NCBI GenBank assembly: GCA_900316285.1
Contig: ONCG01000007.1
Location: 62,001 to 126,000 of the forward strand
Direction: 5' to 3'
DNA from: an uncultured Prevotellaceae bacterium
GTDB taxonomy: Bacteria; Bacteroidota; Bacteroidia; Bacteroidales; Bacteroidaceae
Length of the DNA: 64,000 nucleotides
The notes under the pieces were generated by a model. The model was not told the origin of the DNA. It worked only from the letters and a program-made list of their open reading frames with translations, and searched no databases. The position numbers and the translations under genes are program-made. Shown piece after piece: positions 16,277 through 25,520 of the stretch. Position 1 is the first letter of the stretch. The number at the start of each line of letters is the position of its first letter.

Positions 16277-17775
16277 ATAACAAACTATACGGAAACCTGA
16301 TTTTCGAACTCTCGAAGACGGGACGTCGCGGCTACTCGCTGCCTAAAACCAACTATCAGCATTCAACAAGCGAACTGCCTGAAGCCCTCTGCCGTGCCAA
16401 AGAGGCCGAGCTGCCGGAGTGTGACGAGCTCACCGTGGTGCGCCACTACACGAACCTCAGCCACAACAACTTCGGTGTGAACGACGGGTTCTATCCGCTG
16501 GGCTCATGCACCATGAAGTACAATCCCATCATCAACGAGGAGATTGCCGCCATGAAGACGTTTGCAGGACTGCACCCGCTGCAGCATGCCGACACCTGCC
16601 AGCACGCGCTGGAACTCTACTACGTGCTTCAGGAATCGCTGGCCGAGCTCACTGGTCTGAGCGAGTTCACGCTGAATCCCTGCGCCGGTGCCCACGGCGA
16701 GCTCACGGGTCTGATGGTCATTCGTGCCTATCACATGAGCCGCCAGGACGAGCGTCGCACCAAGGTGCTCATCCCCGACTCTGCCCACGGCACCAATCCT
16801 GCTTCGGCAGCTGTCTGCGGACTCGACGTCGTGGAGGTGAAGAGCCTTGCCGACGGTACCGTCGATGTCGACGACCTGAAGCGCCTGCTCGCTGAGTGCG
16901 GACAGGAGGTGGCTGCCATGATGATGACCAACCCCAACACGCTGGGCATCTTCGAACATGCCATTCCCGAAATCACCAAGCTCGTGCACGAATGTGGCGG
17001 ACTGATGTACTACGACGGAGCCAACCTCAACCCCATGCTCGGCGCCTGCCGTCCTGGCGACATGGGCTTCGACGTGTGCCACATCAACCTGCACAAGACG
17101 TTCTCAACGCCTCACGGCGGCGGTGGTCCCGGCAGTGGACCGGTGGGTGTGCGCGAAGGACTTGAGCAGTTCCTCCCCACTCCACGTGTCATCGTGCGTG
17201 AAGACAGCGAAGAAGGCGTGTCGTTCCATGTCGAGACGGGCGACTATGAGAAGTCACTCGGCAGCGTGGGCAACTTCTTCGGCAACTTCGGTGTGATGCT
17301 GAAGGCCTACACCTACATCCTTTCGCTCGGACGCGAGAACATCAAGATGGTTGGTCCGCTGGCAACACTCAACGCCACCTACATCAAGGAAGCGCTGAAA
17401 GACGTCTACGAACTGCCCATCGACGGCCTGTGCAAGCACGAGTTCGTGTTCGACGGCCTGAAGGACAAGTCCACCGGTGTCACCACCATGGACGTCGCGA
17501 AGCGCCTGCTCGACTACGGCTACCATGCTCCCACCATCTACTTCCCGCTGCTCTTCCACGAGAGTCTGATGATTGAGCCCACGGAGAACGAGTCGAAGGA
17601 AACGCTCGATGCCTTCATCAGTGTGATGCGCCGCATTGCCGAGGAAGCCAAGACCGATCCTGAGATGGTGAAGTCAGCACCCCACAACACGCCCATCGGA
17701 CGTGTCGACGACGTGCTGGCAGCCAAGCATCCTATTGTGACCTGGCGACAGCTCAAGGCTGAAGCCGAGGGTTAA
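16273..17775 (+). CDS. gcvPB: Glycine dehydrogenase (decarboxylating) subunit 2
   Basis: 500 residues, PLP-binding half of the split P protein. INLHKTFSTPHGGGGPG holds the Schiff-base lysine (about residue 275), and LGSCTMKYNP and AGAHGELTGLMVIRAY are also conserved. The gene overlaps gcvPA by 4 bp. A short hairpin follows 34 bp after the stop, before lpd. The split alpha/beta form is common in Firmicutes and in some Bacteroidetes, while many Bacteroidetes and E. coli have a single fused GcvP. Confidence 0.96.
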   Translation: MNNKLYGNLIFELSKTGRRGYSLPKTNYQHSTSELPEALCRAKEAELPECDELTVVRHYTNLSHNNFGVNDGFYPLGSCTMKYNPIINEEIAAMKTFAGLHPLQHADTCQHALELYYVLQESLAELTGLSEFTLNPCAGAHGELTGLMVIRAYHMSRQDERRTKVLIPDSAHGTNPASAAVCGLDVVEVKSLADGTVDVDDLKRLLAECGQEVAAMMMTNPNTLGIFEHAIPEITKLVHECGGLMYYDGANLNPMLGACRPGDMGFDVCHINLHKTFSTPHGGGGPGSGPVGVREGLEQFLPTPRVIVREDSEEGVSFHVETGDYEKSLGSVGNFFGNFGVMLKAYTYILSLGRENIKMVGPLATLNATYIKEALKDVYELPIDGLCKHEFVFDGLKDKSTGVTTMDVAKRLLDYGYHAPTIYFPLLFHESLMIEPTENESKETLDAFISVMRRIAEEAKTDPEMVKSAPHNTPIGRVDDVLAAKHPIVTWRQLKAEAEG

Positions 17776-17808
17776 CTCAAAGAGAGCCACTTCCGGTGAA
17801 CGCTTTCG

Positions 17809-17838
17809 TGAGGGGGCACGCCTGTGTTGTCCCCCTCA
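17809..17838 (+). terminator. Hairpin between gcvPB and lpd
   Basis: TGAGGGGG (17809-17816) pairs perfectly with CCCCCTCA (17831-17838); loop 14 bases. No T run follows, so it may be a weak terminator or a processing/stability hairpin that lowers lpd expression relative to gcv. Confidence 0.4.
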
Positions 17839-17896
17839 TTCCGAAAACCTCGAGTGGCAGAAAACAACGTTTTTTCACCAATTATTTCACGAATCA

Positions 17897-19267
17897 ATGA
17901 AGAGCGATTTACTGATCATCGGCAGCGGCCCCGGAGGCTATCGTGCTGCCGAGTATGCAGCCAAGCAGGGCTTGCAGGTGGTCATCGTGGAAAGTGCCTT
18001 CGCAGGCGGCACCTGTCTGAACTGCGGATGCATCCCCACGAAAGCATTCTGCCACGATGCCGAGCTGGCAGCGCTGGGACAGCCTCTCGACTTCGCCAAG
18101 GTGGCAGAGCGCAAGCAACTCGTTGTAGAGCAACTGCGCTCGGGTGTTGAACTGCTCATGAAGCAGCCCGGCATCACCTTCGTGCATGGCCATGCCCACT
18201 TCGTCGATGCACAAACCGTCGAGGTGGTGTCTACCTCCATGCCCTCTGCCGACGAGGATGGCTGGGGCGAGCCGGAGACCATCGTTGAGCGCTACGAGGC
18301 ATCGAACATCATCATTGCCTCGGGCTCACGCACAAAGATTCTTCCCATTCCAGGCATCACCGGACCGAACTGCATCACCTCCACCGAACTCCTCGACATA
18401 CAGGAAGTTCCCAAGACCCTTTGCATCATCGGTGCAGGCGTCATCGGCATGGAGTTTGCCAGTGCCTTCGCCAGCTTCGGCAGCGAAGTGACGGTGGTGG
18501 AATACCTCAAGGAATGCCTGCCCGCCATGGACAGCGACATTGCCAAGCGTCTGCGCAAGCAGCTCGAGAAGCGCGGCATTAAGTTCTTCATGGGTGCCGG
18601 CGTGAAGCAGGTCGACGGGCGCGTGGTGTCCTTCGAGCGCAAGGGCAAGACGGAAAGCGTGGAGGCCGATGTCATCCTCGTGGCAACAGGTCGCACGCCC
18701 AACGTCGAGAACCTCGGCTTGGAGAAGGCCGGCATCGCCTACGACCGCCTTGGCATCAAGGTGAACGCCGATACCTTCGAGGTGGAGAAAGCAGAAGGAC
18801 AGCCTACCACCGACACCCGCATCTTCGCCATCGGCGATGTCAACGGACGCCAGTTGCTCGCCCATGCCGCCACGATGCAGGGACGCCGTGTGGTGAACCA
18901 CATCCTCGGCCACGCCGACACCATCCGACTCGACATCATGCCTGCAGCCGTCTTCACCTATCCCGAAGCAGCCAGCGTTGGTCCCACCGAAGACCAGCTG
19001 AAGGCCGATGGATGCGCATACACTTGTCACAAGGGCTACTACCGCTCCAACGGCAAGGCCCTCGCCATGGACGAAACCGAAGGACTCGTCAAGCTGCTCA
19101 CCGATGCCGACGACCGCATCATCGGCTGTCACATCCTCGGTGCCCATGCTGCCGACCTCGTCCAGGAAGTTTCTGCCCTGATGTGTCGCGACACCACCCT
19201 GCAGCAGCTTCGTGACATCGTGCACATCCACCCCACCCTCAGCGAAATCCTGCAGGACATCGGCTGA
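17897..19267 (+). CDS. lpdA: Dihydrolipoyl dehydrogenase (L protein)
   Basis: 456 residues. FAD-binding LLIIGSGPGGYRAAEYAAKQG at the N-terminus, redox disulfide C40/C45 in GGTCLNCGCIPTKA, NAD-binding IIGAGVIGMEFASAFASFG (about 180), ATGRTPN, and the C-terminal HIHPTLSE with the active-site His-Glu pair. It reoxidises the dihydrolipoyl arm of GcvH, so the operon encodes all four parts of the glycine cleavage system plus lipoylation. An extra cysteine (C43) sits inside the redox loop where Val is usual. It starts 121 bp after gcvPB. Confidence 0.96.
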   Translation: MKSDLLIIGSGPGGYRAAEYAAKQGLQVVIVESAFAGGTCLNCGCIPTKAFCHDAELAALGQPLDFAKVAERKQLVVEQLRSGVELLMKQPGITFVHGHAHFVDAQTVEVVSTSMPSADEDGWGEPETIVERYEASNIIIASGSRTKILPIPGITGPNCITSTELLDIQEVPKTLCIIGAGVIGMEFASAFASFGSEVTVVEYLKECLPAMDSDIAKRLRKQLEKRGIKFFMGAGVKQVDGRVVSFERKGKTESVEADVILVATGRTPNVENLGLEKAGIAYDRLGIKVNADTFEVEKAEGQPTTDTRIFAIGDVNGRQLLAHAATMQGRRVVNHILGHADTIRLDIMPAAVFTYPEAASVGPTEDQLKADGCAYTCHKGYYRSNGKALAMDETEGLVKLLTDADDRIIGCHILGAHAADLVQEVSALMCRDTTLQQLRDIVHIHPTLSEILQDIG

Positions 19268-19294
19268 TCTGCCATGTGTAGCATCCTAAATTTT

Positions 19295-19333
19295 CCCCTT
19301 TGGTTCCCGCAAAAGGTCCAGAGGGGATTTTTG
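19295..19333 (+). terminator. Intrinsic terminator after lpdA
   Basis: CCCCTTTGG (19295-19303) pairs with CCAGAGGGG (19318-19326) with one G-T pair, followed by ATTTTTG. It ends the gcv operon 27 bp after lpdA. Confidence 0.75.
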
Positions 19334-19344
19334 TATGCCCCCAC

Positions 19345-19456
19345 GTGTAGGGTCAGACCCCTGTGTCTGCCCGAATCCCCATACAAACCCTACACAACCA
19401 CGCATATTCAATGTGCGAACACACGGGCGGTCAGACACAGGAGTCTGCCCCTACGC
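19345..19456. repeat. REP/MITE-like inverted-repeat element, copy 2
   Basis: Arms 19345-19374 (GTGTAGGGTCAGACC...) and 19426-19456 (...GTCTGCCCCTACGC) are about 30 bp and imperfectly complementary; the inner CCCTACACAACC block is shared with copy 1 at 6636. The gap 19268-19718 (451 bp) holds a terminator, this element, a 22-bp tandem array and a second hairpin; no gene is visible. Confidence 0.75.
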
Positions 19457-19478
19457 ACGGAGAACATTGCTCCTGCAC

Positions 19479-19610
19479 TCCAAAAGCATTGACTTTAGAA
19501 CACAAAAGCATTGACTTTAGAACCCAAAAGCATTGACTTTAGAGCCCAAAAGCATTGACTTTAGAACCCAAAAGCATTGACATTAGAGCCCAAAAGCTTT
19601 GACTTTAGAA
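19479..19610. repeat. 22-bp tandem array, six units
   Basis: Six back-to-back units of exactly 22 bp at 19479, 19501, 19523, 19545, 19567 and 19589, core AAAGCATTGACTTTAGA. Units differ at a few positions (for example CATTGACATTAG in unit 5 and CTTTGACTTTAG in unit 6). There are no spacers, so this is not a CRISPR array. 22 bp is close to two helical turns. Confidence 0.95.
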
Positions 19611-19661
19611 CCTCAGAGTGTTGTTTTTAGACAAAAAGTATTTCCGTTGACACAAACAATG

Positions 19662-19686
19662 AGGGCTCCCCCATCGGGAGAGCCCT
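19662..19686 (-). terminator. Hairpin terminator after the Omp28-like gene
   Basis: AGGGCTCCC with GGGAGAGCCCT (one bulge), 33 bp beyond the stop of the leftward gene. A T run (TGCTGTTTTT) follows only on the plus strand, so it may serve both directions or mainly stop rightward read-through. Confidence 0.55.
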
Positions 19687-19718
19687 TGCTGTTTTTCAGA
19701 AATCGAAAAGGGGAAGGA

Positions 19719-22700
19719 TTAGCGGACCATCACCTTGCGCACGGTGCCATCGCTCATGCGCACGATGTTCAGGCCCTTCTGGGCATGGCTGATGCGCTTG
19801 CCGTCGGCGGTGAAGCGGGCCACTTCGACGAGTTCGCCAGCCTTCATGTCGGCGGGGTTGATGCCTACGGTGCTGCTCACTACTTCCTTCACGTCGGCAT
19901 TGATGAAGCACTTGCGGTCGCGATCGTAGACCATGGCGGCAACATAGAGCTTCGTGGCCTTCTTGGCCAGCGTTTGGTTCTTGATGTTGAACTGGGTGCT
20001 ATGGCTCTGCACCTGACCTACTTCAACGCGGTTCTTCAAACTTCCCGTCAGACCCGAGCTGATGCCAAGGGCATTCAGGGCTACATGGTCGTAGACGAGA
20101 CCTTCCACATAGAAGGGCCACTCGGTGATTTCCTTCATGTACGGGTCGTCGTCGTAGCTGCCGGCATAGATGGAATAAATGTTCACCTGTGTCCAGTCGC
20201 TGGTGGTGCCTGTGAGTCCGTCGCCGATGAGCACGTAGCTCAGCAGGTAGGGAGCATTGCGGCGATTAATCTGGAACGTGACGTCGGTGGTGAAGTTGAT
20301 GACACCCGTCGCTTCATCGAGAATGGGCGTAGAGAGGTTGACGCCAGCTTCGGCCAGCTTCTTTTGCTCGTCTTCAATGACCTTGCCAAGACCCCAGCCC
20401 TCGGTGCCTTCACCAATGTATGGGTCGACAGCGCGATAGCGGTTCACATCGGCTGAGGGGAAGTTGTGTCCGCTGATGACGGTGTTGAACACGCTGTTCT
20501 GCATCGGGTCGGAAGAGTTGCCGCTGCCGCTATGGATAGCCATGAGGACGATGTCGTTAGGATACTCGTCGTGAGCACGCTTCAGGCCTGCAATGCCACG
20601 GCAGCACATCATGCACCACGTGCCGGTGTACTCCTCGATGACGGTCTTGCGCGGCGACTCCTTGGCAATGGTCATGAGCTTGCCAGAGGCACTCGTGCTC
20701 TGCTTCGACTCGTTCTCCTCGCCATTGATCTTCTTAAGCAGGACGGAGCGTGTGACGATGCCCGTGATGGTGTCGGCAGGAATCTGGAAGTCAACGTAGC
20801 GCGACACGCCAATGCCTTTGATAGGCTCGGCCAGCTCCAGGTGCATCAGCTCACTCTCGTTGGCACCTGCACGCACGGTATAGTCGATGCTCTTCACACC
20901 TGCACGGCCCACACTCTTCATCGGCACGCTGACGGTGGTGGTGCCACCCAGCACGGCAGTAGCTATGTCGAAGGCTCCGATGGTGGCGCTGTTCACGGGG
21001 AAGTTCTCCACCACCTTCACGGCACGCTTGTCGGCATTCACCACCGCACCCGTGGTCTTATTGATGAGCATAGCCACCACGCTGAGCTGGTCGAGATTCG
21101 TCGTGAGGGCGTTGCCAGAGACGTTGATGTAGTTAGAATAGGTCTTCGTCTCACCTTCCACGATGGGAGCCTTCACGCTGCCCGTCAGACCATTGGCAAT
21201 GCCCTTGCCAGCAATGGCCACGTGGTTGTAGACCTGCTTCATGTAGGAGGCACCCTCGTACCATTCCTTCAGGTCAGCATAGCCAGCCCAATCGGCAGCG
21301 TGCGAATAGTAGTTGGCCTGTGCCCACTTCTTCGTGTCGCCGGTCAGACCATCGGTGAGCACGGCAAATGCCAGGGCGTAGGGAGCCGTGTCGCTGCTGT
21401 AGTTGAACACGAGGTCGGTGCTGAAGGTAATCTTTCCATTGGCATCCATCTGCGGCTCGGAGAGAGCAATAGACGCCTCGGCAGGTATCTGCAGCTGCTC
21501 GGCCACGAGGTCGCCAATGCCAAACGGCGCGCCGTTGATTCCCAAATATGGATCGGCAGGCGTGGTACGATTCACAAAGGCATACGGGAAGCTCGGGGCC
21601 TCGATGCCATACTGGATGGCCATCGGGTCGTCGTTATGTATGGCCACCGTCACCACCTCATCGGGATATTTCTCATTGAGCTTGTTGAGACCAACAATGC
21701 CACGCGGACACCAGCCACACCACGTGCCGGTGAACTCCTCGACGAGGACTTTCTTCTTGGCAGCCTGCGTCAGCGAGACGAAATAGCCCTTGGAAACGGC
21801 AACACCATTCTCGTTGGGCACGCCATTCACCTTGTGTATTTTGATGGTGCGCTGTGTGCGACCCGACTGAGCATCAGCCGTGAGCGGAATGTTCACCACG
21901 CGCTGAGCACCCATTCCCTCGAAGGGTGCGAAGTCGAGATGGCGCTCCTCGCTCGTTCCCTCGGGAGTGGTCTCGGTGTAGTCGATGTTCTCCACCTTGC
22001 CCAAGCCGCGGCTGGTGAGGGTGATCTGAGCATTGGCGGTACCGCCCACGAGTGAGTAGACATCGATGAAGCTGCTGTTTGCCGAGACGGCGTTGTGGTC
22101 GAAATCACCATCGAGCAACACCTGCAGAAGCAGCTCGCCATAGCCCGACTCCGTGTCGGCAGGGTCTGTCCAGTCGGGAATCTTCGACGTGGTGCGAATG
22201 AGGATGGCTTCCGGCGTGTTCGTACCGTCGTAATTAATGAGAACGGGGAAGTTCGACACCTCATTGGTCTCGGTGATGGTGAAGGTGTAGCCCACGTAGA
22301 ACTTTCTCGTCGGAACCGTGTAAGGCTCGGGCAGCTCCACCTCAATCATCTTGTTGTCCTTGATGAGCGACATGTCGACGGGAATTTTCATGTAGTTGGA
22401 GGGACCATCGCCAGGCAACGCCTCCGAAATCCAAAGGGAGAAGTCCTTCATGAACTGCGAGCCGGCAACCATGAAACGCACGGCCTTGATGACCTTATCC
22501 TGGCAGATGTCCTGCGACACGGGCACACCCATGCCGACCCAGTAGGTCTCGGCCTCGCTCGTTCCCAGACCGACGATTCTGCTTTCCGACTGGTAGTAGC
22601 CCCACCACATCTGCCGCTCGCCGTCTACCTCAATGGTGCGACGCTGGGGTGCAGCATGCCTCGGAGCCGAGAACATCGACTTCGACAATGCTGATTCCTG

Positions 22701-22805
22701 AGGAATGGGCTGCAGACGGAGCGGACCTCCGATGCCGTATTCCTGTGCACTTGCCACACATGCAATGAGCAGAGTGGCCATGAGTAAGTGTAGTCTTTTC
22801 TTCAT
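19719..22805 (-). CDS. Secreted protein with duplicated Omp28-like (thioredoxin-fold) modules
   Basis: 1028 residues. A signal peptide (MKKRLHLLMATLLIACVASA) fixes the start at ATG 22805; the frame extends to 22970 without a plausible start. The mature protein contains two copies of one module: a beta-rich domain (around NSSFIDVYSLVGG and NSATIGAFDIATAVLGG, both followed by a GRTQRTIKI/IVTRSVLLK-type strand) and a thioredoxin-like Omp28 domain with a CxxC motif, EEFTGTWCGWCPRG (about residue 362) and EEYTGTWCMMCCRG (about 729). The C-terminal 35 residues (RFTADGKRISHAQKGLNIV) look like a Bacteroidetes sorting tail. The redox motifs suggest a disulfide or thiol role at the cell surface; no substrate can be named. 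An alternative lipobox reading (LIAC) is possible. Confidence 0.82.
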   Translation of the reverse strand: MKKRLHLLMATLLIACVASAQEYGIGGPLRLQPIPQESALSKSMFSAPRHAAPQRRTIEVDGERQMWWGYYQSESRIVGLGTSEAETYWVGMGVPVSQDICQDKVIKAVRFMVAGSQFMKDFSLWISEALPGDGPSNYMKIPVDMSLIKDNKMIEVELPEPYTVPTRKFYVGYTFTITETNEVSNFPVLINYDGTNTPEAILIRTTSKIPDWTDPADTESGYGELLLQVLLDGDFDHNAVSANSSFIDVYSLVGGTANAQITLTSRGLGKVENIDYTETTPEGTSEERHLDFAPFEGMGAQRVVNIPLTADAQSGRTQRTIKIHKVNGVPNENGVAVSKGYFVSLTQAAKKKVLVEEFTGTWCGWCPRGIVGLNKLNEKYPDEVVTVAIHNDDPMAIQYGIEAPSFPYAFVNRTTPADPYLGINGAPFGIGDLVAEQLQIPAEASIALSEPQMDANGKITFSTDLVFNYSSDTAPYALAFAVLTDGLTGDTKKWAQANYYSHAADWAGYADLKEWYEGASYMKQVYNHVAIAGKGIANGLTGSVKAPIVEGETKTYSNYINVSGNALTTNLDQLSVVAMLINKTTGAVVNADKRAVKVVENFPVNSATIGAFDIATAVLGGTTTVSVPMKSVGRAGVKSIDYTVRAGANESELMHLELAEPIKGIGVSRYVDFQIPADTITGIVTRSVLLKKINGEENESKQSTSASGKLMTIAKESPRKTVIEEYTGTWCMMCCRGIAGLKRAHDEYPNDIVLMAIHSGSGNSSDPMQNSVFNTVISGHNFPSADVNRYRAVDPYIGEGTEGWGLGKVIEDEQKKLAEAGVNLSTPILDEATGVINFTTDVTFQINRRNAPYLLSYVLIGDGLTGTTSDWTQVNIYSIYAGSYDDDPYMKEITEWPFYVEGLVYDHVALNALGISSGLTGSLKNRVEVGQVQSHSTQFNIKNQTLAKKATKLYVAAMVYDRDRKCFINADVKEVVSSTVGINPADMKAGELVEVARFTADGKRISHAQKGLNIVRMSDGTVRKVMVR

Positions 22806-22926
22806 GATTCTTTGTATTAATGATTTATGTATATTCGTGTTATGGTAACGGATTCGCATGCAAAGTTCGCAAAAAATCTTCAAACGGCAAAATGAATGAC
22901 TTGCAAAAATCACATTTATACGGCAT

Positions 22927-22961
22927 TTTGTTGCATATACCGAAGGTTTTTTGTAAATTTG
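22927..22961 (+). promoter_or_regulatory. Promoter of the GH51 gene
   Basis: TTTG (22927-22930) and TAAATTTG (22954-22961), spacing 23 bp (long). It lies 32 bp before the ATG at 22994 in the divergent gap 22806-22993. A GCGAACTTTG sequence on the minus strand (about 22861-22870) may serve the Omp28-like gene but lacks the TA of the consensus. Confidence 0.5.
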
Positions 22962-22993
22962 CAAACACAAGAAATCAAACTAAACCTTTATAC

Positions 22994-24646
22994 ATGATGA
23001 AAAAGCAATTATTGACTATCGCCATGGGCACCATGATGGCCTTCACGGCAAGTGCCCAGGATGCCACCGTGAGCATTCGCACAGACAATGCCACGCAGAA
23101 AATCCACAAGGAAATCTACGGACAGTTTGCCGAACACCTCGGCACATGCATCTACGGAGGTCTGTGGGTAGGACCGGAGTCGCCCATTCCCAACACACAG
23201 GGCTACCGCAACGACGTGCTGCAGGCTCTGCGCGACCTGCAAGTGCCGGTGCTACGTTGGCCCGGCGGATGCTTTGCCGACGAATATCACTGGCGCGACG
23301 GCATCGGACCACGCTCGGAGCGTCCGAAGATGCAGAACAACAACTGGGGCGGAACCATCGAGGACAACTCGTTCGGTACGCATGAGTTCCTGAACCTTTG
23401 CGAGCTGCTTGGCTGTGAACCCTACATCAGTGGTAACGTGGGTAGCGGCACGGTGGAAGAGATGGCCAAGTGGGTGGAATACATGACGAGCGACGGCGAC
23501 ACGCCTATGGCGAAGCTGCGCCGACAGAACGGACGCGACAAGGCCTGGAAGGTGAAATATCTGGGCGTGGGCAACGAGTCGTGGGGTTGCGGTGGCAACA
23601 TGCGACCGGAGTATTATTCCGACCTCTATCGCCGCTACCAGACCTACTGCCGCAACTACGATGGCAACCAGCTCTATAAGATTGCTTCGGGTGCCAGCGA
23701 CTACGACTACAACTGGACGCGCGTGCTGATGGATCGTGTGGGCAACCAGATGAATGGTCTGTCGCTGCACTACTACACCTGCAGCGGATGGGATGGCTCG
23801 AAGGGCTCGGCTCTTGTCTACGACGACGATGAGTACTACTGGACGCTCGGCAAGTGTCTGGAGATTGAGGACGTCATCAAGAAGCATTGCGACATCATGG
23901 ACGAGAAAGACCCGCAGAAGCGCATTGGACTCTTGGTAGACGAATGGGGAACCTGGTGGGACGAGGAGCCTGGCACCGTGCGCGGACACCTCTATCAGCA
24001 GAACACCATGCGCGATGCTCTCGTGGCAGCCATCTCGCTGAATGTCTTCCACCGCCATTGCGACCGTGTGCGCATGGCCAACATCGCACAAATCGTGAAC
24101 GTGCTGCAGTCGATGATTCTTACGGACACGAAGGACGGAGGGCACATGGTGTTAACTCCCACCTACCACGTGTTCCGCATGTACGCCCCGTTCCAAGAAG
24201 CCACTTATCTGCCGCTCGACCTGAAGTGCAACGAGATGAAGGTGCGCCACGAGATGCGTAAGCAGATGGACGTAAGCAAAGACGATGGCTTCCGCCGTTT
24301 GCCGCTCATTAGCGCTTCGGCAGCCAAGACGAAAGATGGGAAAACAGTGGTTTCACTTTCCAATGTCTCGCTCGACAAAGCACAAGAAGTAGCACTCGAA
24401 GGGATCAGTGGCAAGTCGTTGAAGGGCAGCATGTTATGCACAGCAGACATTCGTGCCTATAACGACTTTGAGAACCCTGCACGCGTAGCACCCATAGAGT
24501 TTGCAAACAGTAAGCCGGGCAAGGACATCAGCGTGCCTACTGCCAACAAGAAGCAGCCCCTGAAGATTGACTTCGGCAAGGGAAAGAATGGCAAGATGAC
24601 CATTCAGCTTCCGCCCAAGAGCATCGTTGTGTTCACGGTGGAATAA
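22994..24646 (+). CDS. GH51 alpha-L-arabinofuranosidase, secreted
   Basis: 550 residues. A signal peptide ([22 protein letters not shown]) sets the start at ATG 22994 (or 22997); the upstream open frame overlaps the promoter. GH51 hallmarks are visible: [53 protein letters not shown] with the acid/base Glu (about residue 197), and [10 protein letters not shown] with the nucleophile Glu (about 317). It removes terminal arabinofuranose from arabinan or arabinoxylan. With the pectate lyase at the left end it points to a plant-polysaccharide diet, although no SusC/SusD pair is present in the window. It ends 14 bp before a repeat element. Confidence 0.95.
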   Translation: MMKKQLLTIAMGTMMAFTASAQDATVSIRTDNATQKIHKEIYGQFAEHLGTCIYGGLWVGPESPIPNTQGYRNDVLQALRDLQVPVLRWPGGCFADEYHWRDGIGPRSERPKMQNNNWGGTIEDNSFGTHEFLNLCELLGCEPYISGNVGSGTVEEMAKWVEYMTSDGDTPMAKLRRQNGRDKAWKVKYLGVGNESWGCGGNMRPEYYSDLYRRYQTYCRNYDGNQLYKIASGASDYDYNWTRVLMDRVGNQMNGLSLHYYTCSGWDGSKGSALVYDDDEYYWTLGKCLEIEDVIKKHCDIMDEKDPQKRIGLLVDEWGTWWDEEPGTVRGHLYQQNTMRDALVAAISLNVFHRHCDRVRMANIAQIVNVLQSMILTDTKDGGHMVLTPTYHVFRMYAPFQEATYLPLDLKCNEMKVRHEMRKQMDVSKDDGFRRLPLISASAAKTKDGKTVVSLSNVSLDKAQEVALEGISGKSLKGSMLCTADIRAYNDFENPARVAPIEFANSKPGKDISVPTANKKQPLKIDFGKGKNGKMTIQLPPKSIVVFTVE

Positions 24647-24660
24647 TCGTTTCGTTCAAA

Positions 24661-24776
24661 TGTAGGGACGCGACGTGTCGCGTTACTGGAGAAGGACATG
24701 CCAAATCTAGTAACGCGACACGCTGCTTTGTCGGGGGAATGCTAAATCCAATAACGCGGCACGCCGCGTCCCTACA
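24661..24776. repeat. Inverted-repeat element, TGTAGGGACGCG type
   Basis: Arms 24661-24689 and 24748-24776 are complementary over 29 bp with three mismatches, bounded by TGTAGGG and CCCTACA. Inside there is a direct repeat (around 24698 and 24739, ATGCYAAATC). The ends match the outer bases of the copies at 6636 and 19345, but the arm interiors differ. It fills the gap between the convergent GH51 and TPR genes. Confidence 0.75.
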
Positions 24777-24785
24777 TTTTTAATA

Positions 24786-25511
24786 CTACCTGCGTCGTTT
24801 CTTCTTCTTTGAGAGTTGCTGATAAAACGACTGGAGTGCCGCGCGAGGTGTTCCAAGCGCAACCAGGCGCTCAAGGTCTTCGCGGGCATCATCGTCGTGC
24901 TTCATGTTGATGCGCACCTGTGCTCGTGCCAGCAACCAATCTTTTTGGTCGGGTTGCAGGCGCAGGGCTTGAGTCAGGTCGTATTCGGCAGGCTCATACT
25001 GCTCACGCTGCATCTCTAAATCGGCTCGTGCGGCATAGACAACGGCACTATCGGGATGCTGACTGATGAGGAGACTCAGCTGGTCGTAGGCCTCGGTGTA
25101 GCGCTGCATCTGCTGATTGAGCAAGGCTAGTCCAAGCCTTGCCTCGAAGTGGGCAGGCACGATGCGCAGGAGTTGCTCGTAGTCGAGGCGTGCAAACTGA
25201 TAGCGGCGCAGCTGCTGGTTAGCATAGGCACGGAAATAAAGCGCTGCCAGATGCCCGGGCTGCTGTTGCAGGACAATGTCGTACTCGTCCTTTGCCAGCT
25301 GCCATTGCTCCATCTGCATGTTGATGGCAGCCTTCTTCAAGCGGAGGTCGACGGAATCGGGATGATACTCCATGGCATCGATGGCAGCTTGAAGAGAGTC
25401 CTGAAGCGTCTGGGAATGAGCCACCGACAACGGCGCAAGCCAAACCGCCAGGGCGAAAAGGCACCAGCCCCCTACCCTGGCAGGCATTTTACAATGAAAA
25501 ACACGTTTCAT
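24786..25511 (-). CDS. Exported TPR-repeat protein
   Basis: 241 residues. N-terminal signal peptide (cleavage near VAHSQ, residue 33), then at least five tetratricopeptide-like repeats (AIDAMEYHPDSVDLRLKKAA, EYDIVLQQQPGHLAALYFRA, DYEQLLRIVPAHFEARLGLA, DQLSLLISQHPDSAVVYAA, DLTQALRLQPDQKDWLLA), ending in a basic KKKKRRR tail. TPR proteins are protein-interaction scaffolds in the periplasm; no partner is evident. It starts 9 bp after leuB and is the last gene of the leu transcript, although a metabolic link is not obvious. Confidence 0.85.
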   Translation of the reverse strand: MKRVFHCKMPARVGGWCLFALAVWLAPLSVAHSQTLQDSLQAAIDAMEYHPDSVDLRLKKAAINMQMEQWQLAKDEYDIVLQQQPGHLAALYFRAYANQQLRRYQFARLDYEQLLRIVPAHFEARLGLALLNQQMQRYTEAYDQLSLLISQHPDSAVVYAARADLEMQREQYEPAEYDLTQALRLQPDQKDWLLARAQVRINMKHDDDAREDLERLVALGTPRAALQSFYQQLSKKKKRRR

Positions 25512-25520
25512 GTCAGTACC

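Noticed and set aside
19479-19610. CRISPR array
   Set aside because: Units are directly adjacent with no spacers and no cas genes are nearby.
20466-22055. 529-residue plus-strand frame opposite the Omp28-like gene
   Set aside because: His/Val/Leu-rich composition typical of a reverse-frame shadow; the minus-strand product has a signal peptide and domains.
6636-24776. Insertion sequences
   Set aside because: The inverted-repeat elements contain no transposase ORF and no target duplications could be recognised.
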